From Sophora flavescens (lineage: Eukaryota > Streptophyta > Magnoliopsida > Fabales > Fabaceae), in NCBI GenBank assembly GCA_030762895.1, contig CM061063.1:105794210-105858209 (forward strand): a stretch of DNA of 64,000 nucleotides, read 5' to 3'. Below are positions 1 through 12,459 of this stretch, piece by piece. The notes beneath the pieces are model-generated. The model was not told where the DNA came from, searched no databases, and worked only from the letters and a program-made list of their open reading frames with translations. Numbering within the stretch: position 1 is the stretch's first letter; each line of letters opens with the position of its first letter. Made by a program: the position numbers and the translations under genes.

Positions 1-2390
1 TGATATTTATTTCAATAGAATATTTGTTCTTCATATTTGTTTTATCTGCTTTAATGTTTTACCTTGTTGTAAAAGAAACATAGTACCATTAAGAAATGCA
101 AAAAGCAGAATCGTACAATGAGATACTGCAAAACGATTTGTACGATGACAGCTTTATGGCTGAAAAAGCTGAATTATTCACAAAGGAGGAACAACAAGTT
201 CTCAAGCTGCAATACTCAGTAGTGAGCTTCCAATTTCATGCTACCTCGATAACCAAGAGTATTATTCAGCTTGCCACAATCAAGCTATCAGTCACAACGG
301 ATATCATGCATTAAATGCTATCTCTAAACGAGATTATTCAAAATAACCGTTGAAGAAATACAAGTGAATAAGAAGGTCACTATAAATAGAAGACCTGAGA
401 TACTGAAGAGATACTCTGACCTGCACAACCTTACTAGCTCAACTTTTGCCAATCAATAATCACTCGTTCTAATATTCTTTCAAAAGCAAGAGTCTATATT
501 CCTTAGTTTGAATATTGTGAAAATATTCATTTGATCTTAAACTTTCATACCCTCACACATAGTGAGTTAAGAAGATCAAACGTTAAATCTCTTTGTTAGA
601 GTTAGATCCTGAAGAGGCTTGGTAAGAAAGAAATACTTGTAGCCTGGAGAGGTGTTGAATACTAGGTTGTAATCTATTTGGAAAATAGTGGAGAAAAACC
701 TTCAAGTAGAAGGACTCCTCATGTTTTGGGCACGATATATCCTTGTATGAAATAGTTTTGGAGTCTATGTGAATGTTTAGTCATGAAAGTGGTTCATTTG
801 CATAGTTTTGGAAGGACTTTTTGTCACTATTTTACAAGATGTATTTTCTTAATTATTACATATGATCACCTACCCAAAGGGGCTACTATGTGTGATAATG
901 TGAATTTCATTAAGTGTGCTTGCAAAGACACAAAGATCTTAGTCTTATTGTGTTCTATTGTGTTAGCCACAACAACTTGAATATCTGTTTGTCCAAAAGA
1001 GACATTATTTGAGTCGTGTTGTAGTCTAATGTGCTAGCTTCATGATTAAAAGATATTTTGATATTTGTCTGCCTTCGAAGATCTTATTTATTGAATTTAT
1101 GTTGTTATAAAATATAAAATATTTTAAAACTATATATATGTGCTTGCAGTAATTATTTTGGTTGTATTTTTAGTACATATGATAGTGATATGGAGTATAT
1201 TATATTAGCCATACTTGGTACAAATGATAAAATAATTTTATCATAATTAGTTTTGCTTCTCACAATTTTTAAGGATATTCAATTTTATGTGTTTCACAAA
1301 TCAGTTGGCACATTATTGAACTATTTCATTTTTAAGAATTATAAAGTGGAACATTATAAAATATTTTAAATGATCTCTTGTTATTCTTTTGAAATGTAAA
1401 TTTGTTAAAGTTTGAAATTTTTTTTTTGGTAATAAAGTTTTATTTATTTTGGTATGAAAGATAATAGACTTTTAATGTTACCAAAATAATATCAGTGATA
1501 ACATATTTTTATAGATCTATGGATTTGAGAATTTTATTATATGTCCTATCCTGATTGATTTCCTATTTGAAATCGTGATTTAATATCGAATTTATTTATT
1601 AAGATTTATGACAAGCATTTAGATACTCATGTTAGTTTACCATAAGTTTTGTAAATTTAACATGTTGGATCTTGATATCAGTGGGAGGATTTTGACTTTA
1701 GTCATTATTTGATGGCAAGAATGATAGTAAAAATATTTGATGAAATATATGATTTTGGGATATTTTGATATTTTGGATATTGAAATACTTTTGAAATTCA
1801 TAGATCTCTTATGATGTCTGTTGATCTAGAAATTATAAGATATCATATATAATCATGATATGAAATATATTCATAATATTTGATGCTTTGATAAAATAGC
1901 TTCAAGTTTCTTTAACCAAAATAATTTTGCGCATTATGTTGCATGCTATGTTGTCACGTATCACATAAGGTGTTTGGTTAAGAAACTTGTGACATGGCTT
2001 CACATTTAATATTATTGTGATAATAATGATACCTTAAAATGGTGTTAAGCATTTGGAAGTGAAGCAATTGATGTCAAATATGTTTTGGAGAATAAAGATA
2101 TGATGGTTAAACATGTTTGTGTTGATTTTGTGTTAGTTGCTCCCTTAGCCAAGGGACTCGGGCCTTATAGTTTATAAATCATGTTGAGAACATGGGCATT
2201 GTGAGTTCGCATAATGTGCTTGGTTAGTGGGAGCTTGAGTTTTATGTGACTCTTCTCTATGATGTTAGATTTTTATTTTGAACACTTTGGTGTTTCTTGT
2301 GATATTTTCCATTTGATTTGAGAAATTAATGATAACTTTAATATTATTTTTATATACTTTTGTATATGTATATCAAATGTTAAAATTTGA
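1..2390. other. Non-coding AT-rich repeat-like DNA
   Basis: No open frame here resembles a known protein. The first 750 bases include a TATAAATA-like stretch (about 381) followed by text resembling the R/U5 part of a legume LTR, but no terminal TG...CA pair or primer-binding site could be fixed. It probably belongs to the same non-autonomous LTR element as the tandem array and the LTR start at 3401. This is inference from position only. Confidence 0.35.
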
Positions 2391-3020
2391 AGCTCGGTGT
2401 CATTAGGACCACTATGCTAGTCATTGACACCGTGTTGGAGTTGAGGCATTATTATCTTACAAGCTCAGTGTCATTGGGACCACTATGCTCGTGGTCGATA
2501 CCATGTTGGAGTTGGGGCATTATGAAAATTTAAAACTCAGTGTCATTAGGACCTCTATACCCGTGGTTGACACCATGTTGGAGCTGAGGCATTATTATTT
2601 TATAAGCTCGGCGTCATTGGGACCACTATACCCATGGTCGATACCATGTTAAAGTTGGGGCATTATGAAAATTTAAGTTCGGTGTCATTAGGACCACAAT
2701 GCCCGTGGTTGACACCATGTAGGAGCTGAGACATTATTATTTTAAAAGCTCAGCGTCATTGGGACCACTATGCCCGAGGTCGATGCCATGTTAGAGCGGG
2801 GGCATCTTGAATTTTGAAGCTCGATATCGTTGGGACCACTGTGTCCGTGGTAGATGCCATGTTTGAGCGGAGACATTATGTATTTTAAAGACTCGATGTC
2901 GATTGGATCACTATGCCTGTGGTCGATACCATGTTTGAGCTGAGACATTATGTATTTTGAAGCTTGGTGTTGTCGGGATCATTGTGCACGTGGTCGACAC
3001 CTTGTTAGAGTCGAGGCATG
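2391..3020. repeat. Nine-copy 71-bp tandem repeat
   Basis: Nine units begin near 2391, 2462, 2533, 2603, 2674, 2746, 2817, 2889 and 2960, each starting with a form of AGCTCGGTGTCATTGGGACC and containing a form of CCGTGGTCGACACCATGTT. The first six units alternate in their 3' ends (GTTGAGGCATTATTAT versus GTTGGGGCATTATGAA), so they form a 142-bp higher-order unit. The last three are more diverged. The array ends about 380 bp before a putative LTR start, so it probably lies in the internal region of a non-autonomous LTR retrotransposon. Confidence 0.9.
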
Positions 3021-3387
3021 ATGGTTTTTTATTTATTAACCATGTAGTTTCTTTGGCCTTCCGGCATTTGAGAGAAACTGGTGTCTGACAAATAAAATGA
3101 CAGTATGGTTGTTGGATCATATTAACATGTCATTTTCTTGCTACACTCCACAGTGATGAGTAGTCGACGGAGTCGGTAATATTTGTTACTATGAAAAGTC
3201 CCATATCAATAAAGGATATGACTACCTCCACGATTCGATACTACTTGCCTTTTGTTGGATGAAGTCTTAATTAGGTGTTGCATTTTGGGATCATTTGTTT
3301 TGTGGCTACATTAAGTATATGTTATTAGCTCGAGAGTCGTTTTCGAAAATATTTTCTACAAATTAAAATTACACAATTGATTTTGCC

Positions 3388-3850
3388 CAAGTGGAAGAAA
3401 TGTTAGAATTTTTTCTAATAATTCTTGTGGGCTACAACCAATTGTGGTTTTTGGTTTTCGAAAAACGGGCTAAGGTTACGATCCATTTGATCGTTGCTTA
3501 GGTCCGCCGAGATGGTGATCTATTCGTAATGGGCTATTGGCACCTAATATTGATCTGTGTGGAGGATAGTGTAGGCCTTAACCTATAGGCCCGCAATGGG
3601 AGGCGCCTAAGGTTATTATTATTATTATATATATAGTTGGCTATGTCCCCTTTGCCGTCACAGATATTATAATCAGCTACTCAACGATTTGCCCCATTGA
3701 CGGCTATGACTTCTTGGGAGTGTATGAATAGGCAGGGGAAGACTTGGTCTTTCAATTTCAGGAGCTTAAAGTTGACGAGTAACCTACCGTTGATGAGAAT
3801 TCTATCGTTGGTTAGTGATCATGTCTTCAACGAGGTAAATAATAAATCGA
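3388..3850 (+). mobile_element. Putative polypurine tract and start of a 3' LTR
   Basis: A purine-rich tract (AAGTGGAAGAAA, ending at 3400) is followed directly by TGTTAGAATTTTTTC, the arrangement of a copia-type polypurine tract and LTR start. A TATATATAG element lies near 3630, as expected inside an LTR. The matching 5' LTR is not in the window and the right end is uncertain, so the end given is approximate. Confidence 0.5.
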
Positions 3851-6170
3851 TATTCTAATTTCATATAATGTCACCCATGATGTTCAATTTTATATTACAA
3901 TTTGCTTCAAATTGAACTAAGACTTCGAATGTGCGCTAACTCAATGTCAATATGTTCGATAAGTTTGTCGCTCAATCATGTTAAATCTTCCATTGGTTTT
4001 GGATGCAAAATTGAAAAAATTAAAATTGTTACTCGCATTAAAAAAAAATCATGTTATATATGATTTTAATAAGCATTTGTTTGTTTTAAATTTTGATAGA
4101 ATTGATTATGAAATAATTTATTTTGAAAGGATTGATTTAAAAAAAAAAGCTAGGTTAAAAAAATTGATTTATGTGTGGTAATGATATTTTAAAAATGAGT
4201 TTAGAAGAATTGATGTAGTTTGTTGGATAGTAAAGTAAAATCACTTTTGAGATGTAAATTTAGATAATTCTGTAGATCTCACACCTAGAATTAGTTCTAT
4301 TCAACGGAAAAACTTGAAATTCTTACTTCTTTTAAAACTCAATTCTACCAAACCTTGAATTGATTTTATCAGACACAAAATTGAAAATAAACACCATCAG
4401 AATCCCAAGATCACTATCACCAAATGCAAACGTGATCCTGACAACCCAAAATCTAACCAATCATGCGTTAAGCACTCATCTTTTTATAAATACACATTCA
4501 AAATGAATTTTATCTATGTTATTTAGATAACGTAAATTACTTTACTAAAAACTTAATTTTTAGCATCCAATAAGAAAGATGTAATGATAAGCAAGCCATA
4601 CTCTTAAAAAAATCAAAATTAAAATATTTTAAAAATTTATTAAGAAGGTCTCTTAATCACAATAGTATACGAGTTAGTATCACAATACTTTTGATGATAC
4701 ATGGCCAGAAAACAAAAACTTACTTTTCAACAAAGTTGGTTTACACTTAAAAAAAAAGTGATTCTAAAATGATTTGTGTTATTTGTACAACTAATTTGGA
4801 TATCAATACCGTATAAAAATACATGGTCCATACATTATTTATTATTTCTCCCTCATCTTTATCATTTTATTATGTAAACTGCGCCCATATACGGTGTCCA
4901 AGGTATACAGTGTCAAATATTGATATTCAAAAATCATTGTTGTTCTAAAATATTTTTAAAAAGTAATTTTTTTAGAAATAAAAAGGAATATATTCTAGTA
5001 AAAGTTAATTTCGGCTTTATTTTAAACTTCTACTTTTTAATAAAATCCAATCAGACAAACAAGTAGATACAAAACAAAAAATTACTTTAAAAAAAAAGTC
5101 TAAACAAATAGGCCATAAATTTGCAAAATCCAATTTAAGCTCATATTATAGTGTCGCAATATGTGGGGACACTTCCTAACAAGATGAAAAGCTTAGTGGG
5201 TGAAAATACTGAATGGCTATGAGTGCATGCTCTAGTGCTCTGAATGATAAACTCGGGTGCTCGACTTATTTATTATTTTCTTTTCTTTCATCATATGTTT
5301 CATCATATTCAATACACTTATAAACTTTATATAATGTTTATACAAGATTTTCAAATTGTGTGTCAAAATAATATCTTTACTCATATTTGATACATGAATT
5401 TGATGACGAAATGGAAAAAAAATAGAACTAATTGAAGAAATGCGAGTTCAAGTGAAGAATTAAGCAGTGCACTTGTGTGCAAATGTAAAAAGCAAGGGGA
5501 AATGTATTGAGCAGCAGAGGGTGGCTCGTGGGTCCAATACCACCCTCGCACGTGCCACGGTCCCACATTTTCTTCCTTTTTTTTTTTTCACCGTAGGGTC
5601 CAATCCAAGGGCCTACGCAAAACCACGCACGTGTCTAATTTTCCTATGTTCAAATTCAATGCTACTTGTCATTATAAATTTACAATTTACATGATGATAT
5701 AATCTATTAATCTTGCATGATATTTACCATATTGTAGTACGACTAACAGCTTTTAAATATAAATAATTAATAAACACAATGACTCCTCTCCTCTCAAGTC
5801 TTCACAGATATTAAAAACAAAACATCTGATACTAGATAATACAACTAAATTAATTGGTACATTTTCAACTATAAATTACAGCAAGATGAGTGATGTACAA
5901 ATTATAGCAATATATTTTAAAGAAACAATGAAAATTGTAAGTACTTCAAAATAATGTTCCCCTAGCAGCATCACTTGTCAACTTTCAGAATCATTATAGG
6001 CATTAACTTATCCGACACTAATGATCTAACAAAGAAAATCCATTATTCATTTGCATATATTTGCTCATGTATATATATCCTTAAGTTACAATACATTGGC
6101 ATAAACTGATTTTTTTTGTATAAATTTCTACAAGAAAACCCTTTGGAGTTCAATAAATTCATTATCATCT
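3851..6170. other. Intergenic, no gene recognised
   Basis: AT-rich sequence downstream of the minus-strand transporter gene. Short open frames on both strands show no recognisable domain. Parts (4000-5100) look like degenerate MITE or LTR debris with many A and T runs, but no terminal repeats could be paired. The last ~150 bases are the likely 3' UTR of the transporter. Confidence 0.5.
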
Positions 6171-9100
6171 TCATCTTATGAGAGCCAAACCAATGGCAGT
6201 GACTATAAGGGTAGAAGGAATGCCAAATTTGAGATGGCTCGAGAAGGTTAATGTGTATGCAAGGTTAGGAGCCCGGCGAGCTTGTTCACACACTATCAAG
6301 TTAGCAGCTGATCCCAATAGTGAGAGGTTCCCTGCTACGGTGCTGACCCAAGCCAAGATGAGCCATGCCTTCTTCTCATCTTCTTTGGAAATTGCAGCAG
6401 CTGAGGCTGCAACTCTTGCTCCAAGCAATAGAACTTGAAAATATAAACACAAGATTAGTAAAGGATACATAACATAAAAAAAAGATTGGTAAATGATACA
6501 TTAGACCAAATTAATGGCTCCCATAAAAATGGATATTAGTTTAGTCTTATCTTGCTGTTGTGACAATATCAGGTAACAAACAGTTTTGACATGAAAAGAA
6601 ATGAAGATAAATCTCCGCTAGCTATGACTAATGTTAAAATGTATATGGGTTTAACTCTTCTTTTTTTTTTGTATTTTTTTAATTTTCAAAGAGAGAAAGT
6701 GAAAAAAAATTCTTTTCGGAAAACTTTATGTATTATATGTAATTATGTTGGGCACATTTATATAATCATGATTCCATTGTGTGCAATGAATATACTTTTG
6801 TGCATGACAAGTGAAAACTTTAGGGGGAATAGAATCTCAACATATTTCTTCTGGGTATGATGAAACTACAATTTAGATCAACCTCAGTTTCTTGATTCTT
6901 ATTGTGCCAAAACTATGTTCATATTCATATTTTAGGATTTTTGAGAATGCGGTAGAACCATTCAGTCCTCCAATCCTATTGTTGATCTAACCACATATGT
7001 TCAGGTCTTGGAAAAAATATAGAATCATGAGCGAGGAATTTGTTCTGGAATGAAGAAAGGCCTATACCTCAAAATGATATTGAGAAGAAATATCAGGACC
7101 ATAGTCTGCTTTGTAGGTATGAAATTAGTTACTTGGCAAAACCAATTTTTTTTATTTCTTGTTCTTGATAAACAGATGAGGCAAAGATCCTAAATTTATA
7201 TTACATTGAATTGTTTCTAGTATTAAAAATAAAACATCTTATAAGCTGAGACAACATTTGGAAACCTATCAACTGGTAGTTTTTTAAGTTTTCCATAAAT
7301 TGTGAGTTTTTGCAAGAATATTGCTTCTGTTTTGGGCTAGATGTGGATAACAAACACTGCCAGCTAAAAAATTTTGAATCTTGTCTTTCTAGGCAGGGGT
7401 AGGTGCCAAAAAGCCATAGCCCCTTATGAAATTAACTTGTTACATTACAGCTATAACATGCTCAGTCGTTTACTTTATAAATAGAAGCCTGTCATCAGTG
7501 GTGCACTTAAAATTTGAAATATGTATGCTAAAAATGATAGCTTATTGTCAATATTGTGCAGCTAGCACTTATGCTGTTCTGCAGGCATTTTATTAACAAA
7601 TCCTGTACTATTACTGCATGCATCTTCTCTCAACACAATTTCCACCAATAGTAGGTTTCAAATCATAAACTACAGAAGCTATATTAACAACATTTAAGCC
7701 TCCCTTGAATTTGAAAATCCCTAACGAAGGCATTCAAGTGCTTTATCGATTTCTGCAAAGAACTTATGCTTGCAAATTCATAACTGGTTCCTGTATTGCT
7801 TGGATTGTTATGAAATTTGTCAAGAACATTTTAAGAATCAACTTAGTGAACATGGAGGATGCATACTTTACAAGTCAGGTTCATAGTTTAACAAGTTGAT
7901 GGATTCAATGGTAACAAAATTCATATGACATGGGAAACAGTAAATCAAAAGGGGAAAAAAGTGAAAAAGAGTAAGCAGAAAACAGATGATAAAATTATTT
8001 TGGCAGGAGAATCATCTGCTTACCAGTTGGTACATTTGAAGCCAAATTTGATAGGACAAGTATAACTATAGCAAGTATTGCTATTCCACTAGCACGATCA
8101 ACTTGAGAATAGGGCTCCATCAAGTCCCACATGGCACTTGGAATTCCAGTTTTATTGAAACCTTCTACTGTGATAAACATTCCACAAAAGAATATCAAAA
8201 GTGAATATGAAACCTGTTCCAAGAAGAAAAATCATTCTAAGAGATTGTACAAAGTTTAACTTGCACCAGAATAAGAGTAACTATTGTTTCTAGGGGAAGA
8301 AAGATAAAAAGAGATTTTAAACAAGAGATTGTGTTTATAGGCTTTACCTTCTCTAAGCTTGGCCTAGCATCTTTGAAATCAAGAACCACCAGAGCTAGTG
8401 CAGCTGTAATTGCAGTCCATGACATGTTTAAACCTAGAAGCAATGCAATCAACATTCCTGATGTAATAGTGTAAACACAAGTCTTCCACAGTATCCTTTT
8501 CCATTTCACATTTAAATAGTCCTTTCCTTCTGGAGAGTGCATAACACGAGCTTCTCTTGGTTTATCTATTGCTGCAACAATCTTTGAAGGAATAGTTTCC
8601 TCCCTTGTCTGAGAAGGCACATCATTTATCCCCTCCTTTGATGCATTTGAGTTTCTTGCGGAATCCAGGATGCTACTAGGAACCCCGTGAATTTCACTTT
8701 CACTTGGACTCGAACGGTTTCGTAGAGTCTGAATTTGAGGAGAATTCTGAATACTCATAGTTTCTAGACAAGCATTCCATTCTTGAGAATTTAAGGATGT
8801 CAAATGAGACATAGTGGCTGGAGAAAACTGATGGGAATTAACCTCCTCTTCTGCTTCAACTTCTGAAACTGGATCCTCTTCATCCTTATGAGTAGATAAT
8901 AACCTCCAATACATGGCTATAAGAATTGAAGCATTCACTGCAACTCCCACTAGCATAGCTGGAACAATACCAGTCAAAAACTTTCCAAATGATAGTTTAC
9001 TCTGAACAGCAATAACCAGATTTTGGGGGTTGCCAATTGGAGTTGCTGAGGACCCAATATTAGCACTTGAAGCAAGTGCAAGTAGGTAAGGGTGGGGTGG

Positions 9101-9550
9101 GAGGTTATGCTGCTTTGCAATTTTCAATATGAATTCAGTCAAAACAACACAAGAAGTGTCATTGGTGAAAAGAGCACTTGATACAGCAGAAATCACACAG
9201 ATTCTACAAAGCAAATCTTTTGCTCCTTTGCATTTCCAAGAGAGCAATTTCCCTAAGTACTTAAACATGTCAGCTCTTTCAAGATAAACACTGACTACCA
9301 TTGTCCCAAAAAGAAGACCAAGAATTGGGAGATCAATTGCAGCATAAGCTTGATCTGGAGTAAGAACTCTGAATAAGACCATAAGCATGGCACCTAGAAG
9401 GGACCCTGCAGTTCTCCCAATGGGTAGAAAAGGCACAGCTGGGAAAACTGCTAATACCCAGAAGATTGCAAAGGCAATTGATCCTAGGATAACTTTTGGA
9501 ATAGGAGCCAGTGCCATTGTTGTGGCTAAACAAGCAACAATCACTTCCAA
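6171..9550 (-). CDS. LSI2-like anion/arsenite-type efflux transporter, three exons
   Basis: Coding exons are 9550-8348, 8213-8024 and 6433-6171. The introns are 8347-8214 (GTAAAG...ACAG) and 8023-6434 (GTAAGC...CAAG), and the spliced product is 551 residues with the stop TGA at 6171-6173. The protein is a polytopic membrane protein of the ArsB/NhaD-CitMHS superfamily and resembles plant silicon efflux transporter LSI2. Visible signatures are SALFTNDTSCVVLTEFI and SSATPIGNPQN in the first half, matched by SNLASNVPT and GNLSLLGSAANLI in the second half, the inverted two-repeat plan of the family. A hydrophilic loop of about 130 residues (about 215-345), rich in Ser and Glu, separates the halves. 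LSI2-type proteins export silicic acid or arsenite at the plasma membrane; the substrate here is inferred. Every frame is open and the splice phases agree, so it looks functional. The start is the first ATG before the first membrane segment. Confidence 0.92.
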
Positions 9551-10424
9551 TCAAAGATTAAAAACTCCACCTCTGGGCCTTTAACAATAACACACAGAAT
9601 TTAGTCTGGTAGAATAAAATTTCCTAACAGGAATGATTTTTATACAACAAAATGGAGATACTGTTTTATGGATGTATTTTTGAGAAGCATATCTACAAAT
9701 AACATAAAAAGTAAGTGAGAAATATACTATGTCTAAAATTTGATGTTCAAATCATGAAAAACTCAATTGATGGTCAAATCACATAACTCATTTCCTAAGC
9801 ATGAAAAACCAATTGAATATTAAGAATACATGAAAATCCAACTTTCAGAAAATAAGGAGTGAACAACTCAATCACTTCTTTCAGAAAATGCAAGCCAAAT
9901 CAATAATAATATTCTTTTTTTATAAAAAGAAACTCAATAAGATAAAATGAAAAGTCCCATATCCCGATATCCTTAATGATTGATTTTAATTTTATGATAT
10001 TATGGTGAAGTGTTCTGAAAATTATCAGCATATATCATGTTATATATAACATTTACTCCAAGAAAAGTGGACAAGGAAAACAGCACCACCAACGTGTACC
10101 ACACACATTTTACATTCTTAATGTTCTTACCTTAAAAGGAAAAATCTTTAATTGGCTGAGGTCTAACTTGGACGGTCACATCGATTTGCTGTCTCTGGAT
10201 TGGATTCATGTCATCTGCATGAAAAGCTAACAATCTTTTGAGAGGGTCCCCTTTTTTTTTTTTTCTGGATTAAGATTTGAGATTGAGAAATATTTTAATC
10301 TTTGAGGGAAAGGGTGGAAGAGAATTGCAGCATCCTCAGAAAGCTGAAAACTTTTCATGACACGTCATCTGCCATAGCCGCATGATGAAACGTGACCCAC
10401 TTTTATATTATTAGTCAAATGCTT
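9551..10424. promoter_or_regulatory. Upstream region of the LSI2-like gene
   Basis: Lies 5' of the minus-strand transporter start codon and should hold its 5' UTR and promoter. No unambiguous TATA box at a convincing distance was picked out. There is a homopyrimidine run near 10250 and no coding sequence. Confidence 0.4.
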
Positions 10425-10590
10425 TGAAGTGTACTTGGAGTATTGATTAAGCAACCGAAAATAAAAAATTTGTATTGGAAATTGATGTATTCAATACTTT
10501 GAACATTCAAAAATTATATTTTTGAATATAAATTTTTATTTTTGAGTTCCTTAACCAATATCCTTAGAAGATTGATCAGCAAAGACCCTT
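10425..10590. mobile_element. Palindromic MITE, copy 1 (degenerate)
   Basis: The left part (GAGTATTGATTAAGCAACC) is the imperfect reverse complement of the right part (GAGTTCCTTAACCAATATCC), with an AT-rich centre. The same pattern recurs at 10619-10770, so the two appear to be copies of one short foldback element. Edges are approximate. Confidence 0.55.
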
Positions 10591-10618
10591 ATTATTATTA
10601 TATTATTATATGGGAAAT

Positions 10619-10770
10619 GTTAATAAGTGCCCTTAGGACATCTTTTAAGGAATCAAGAAAGGAAAATTTGTATACGAAATGGTGTATTTAGCATTTCAAA
10701 AAGTGTAACACTTAGTTTTTCAATAAAAATTTTGAGTTCCTTAACCAATGTACTTAGGACACTCGTTAAC
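10619..10770. mobile_element. Palindromic MITE, copy 2
   Basis: Ends are inverted: GTTAATAAGTGCCCTTAGG at left, CCTTAACCAATGTACTTAGG then ACACTCGTTAAC at right. The arms (about 35 bp) pair over most of their length and flank an AT-rich loop. No clear target-site duplication was seen. Confidence 0.65.
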
Positions 10771-11754
10771 AAGATCTTTATTATAGAAACAAATGAGTCC
10801 TTTATTTGGATCCAAAATATAAGAAACATGCATTAATTTTCACACATATTAAATGTTAATTTTCAATATTTCCCTTATTAATTATTGTCAATAACAATAG
10901 GCCATCAGAATATTAATTAAAATAAAAATGAGTGTTTTTAAAAATTTATATGAGTATTAATTATAATTAACTTATTCCAATATATTTTCTTGATCGGTTT
11001 ATTTTAAGATTTTATTTCTTATATCGTGGATGAGAGCTATTATTACATATGCTAATATGCACCCGGAGGAGGATAAAGGGCCAAAATGGCAACTTCAGTA
11101 TTAGCTCCCAACCAGAATTCTCGGAAACAGTAAAAGTTTTATTATTTTTTTTAGGTTTAATTATTGAGTTGGTCCCTGAATTATTTGGAAATTTTCAATT
11201 AAGTTACTAAACTAAAAAAAAATTTTAATTAGGTCTTTGAGCTTATATAAAATTTTCAATTGGATCCCTGAAATATAAAATTTCTAATTGGGTCCCTGAA
11301 CTTATATAAAATTTTCGATTTGGTCCTTAAAGTAAAAAGGTGAATATATAAAATAAATAAAATAAAATGATAGATGACGAAATTTTTTTAAAAAATAATA
11401 TTGTTTAAAATAATAATAAAATGACAAAAGATGAATATGAGAGAATATACTCACTATTTAAAATAATAATAATAATAAATAAAACTTAGTGAGAAAAACT
11501 ATTGTTTAGTATAATAATTAAATAAAAATAAATAAATTTGAGAGACATAATTTAGTTCGAAATGATAATAACAAAAGAATGAAAGAAGAAATTGTGTTAG
11601 AAAATTTATCTTTTATAACAAAATATTAAGATATTAAACTGAGCCAAATATTTACTATTTGAAATAACAATAGCAATAAAAATATTAATATAAAATATTA
11701 TTTAATAAATATTAAAATAATTTTAGGAACCCTCAATTAAAATATAAATAATCC
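10771..11754. other. AT-rich spacer, no gene
   Basis: Very AT-rich (many AATAATAA and AAATAAAT runs). Nothing coding. It holds the short repeat described at 11155-11340. Confidence 0.5.
11155..11340. repeat. Tandem GGTCCCTGAA-type repeat
   Basis: Four degenerate units of a motif like TTGGGTCCCTGAACTTATAT followed by AAAATTTTCAATT, about 50 bp apart. This type of dispersed repeat is common in legume and other dicot intergenic DNA, often at ends of non-autonomous DNA elements. Its parent element is not recognisable here. Confidence 0.6.
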
Positions 11755-12170
11755 TTTGGTAAATATATGAGAGTTGATGTAATTCTTGTTGTTCTGTCAC
11801 CTAGAATAATATTGTTATTCTAGAAGAGTCTGTTTAATAATAAATCCTGAGGGAGTTTCGGATTATTATTATTGTTGTGGGGAAATAATCCTTAAAGACA
11901 ATGTGATTTCATACCTCTTAGACTATAAATTGTTTCTTTCCTTTTTTTTTGGTTTGACATTTAAGGGTTGACCTCTCCCAACAAGGTTTTCTCCATACGC
12001 AAGAGTTAGAAATCGAACCCCTGACCACTTGTTTAAATGGTTCAAGTTTGTTATCACTTGGACCAATCACGTGATGGTAAATTTGTTTCTTTTCTAATTT
12101 CAAGTTTTAATATTTTTTTTGTTTTGTTGAGAATTTAGTATACCCAACTTTCACAACCTGGAGGAAGGAA
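11755..12170 (+). mobile_element. LTR-retrotransposon fragment, plus-oriented copy (segment A)
   Basis: This segment is the reverse complement of 19555-19930 over most of its length and matches part of 17894-18110. Shared landmarks are GAGTTGATGTAATTCTTG, AGTCTGTTTAATAATAAATC, GGGAGTTTC and CACAACCTGGAGGAAGGAAG. It lacks about 110 bp present in the minus copy around the LTR end and is interrupted by a SINE. It appears to be the 5' end of a second copy of the non-coding LTR element at 17894-19935. Confidence 0.75.
11940..12082 (-). mobile_element. tRNA-type SINE, minus orientation
   Basis: Reading the minus strand, a box B-like GGTTCGATTTC lies about 55 bp from the 5' end, preceded by a box A-like TGGTCCAAGTGATAAC, and the element finishes in an A-rich tail (the T run at 11942-11950). 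It is bracketed by TTGTTTCTTT at about 11930-11939 and 12083-12092. The homologous minus-oriented copy at about 19650-19680 has a single TTGTTTCTTTT with no insertion, so filled and empty sites are both in this window. Confidence 0.8.
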
Positions 12171-12459
12171 GCCTAAAAAAAACACATCTCTTTTATTTTA
12201 TAAGCAATTTCTGTCATATTAATTTTGTGATGACATGATGTTTTTAACGTGGTAGGGTGCTTATTCATTTTCCATGCTACAACTTTTGGCAACTATGCTT
12301 AGTATTCCTGGTTCATATATATTACGATAAAGAAAAATTAAGAGCTTAATTTAAATATTTGCCACCTTTGGTTTTTTTCCTTTTGATATATTTTATTTGG
12401 TGCCGGTGCATTTTTCAATAAAAAAAAATACTGATGAATATAATTGTTAATGGATATAT

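Noticed and set aside
6178..6438. Plus-strand frame of 86 codons and nearby frames
   Set aside because: Antisense shadow of exon 3 of the transporter.
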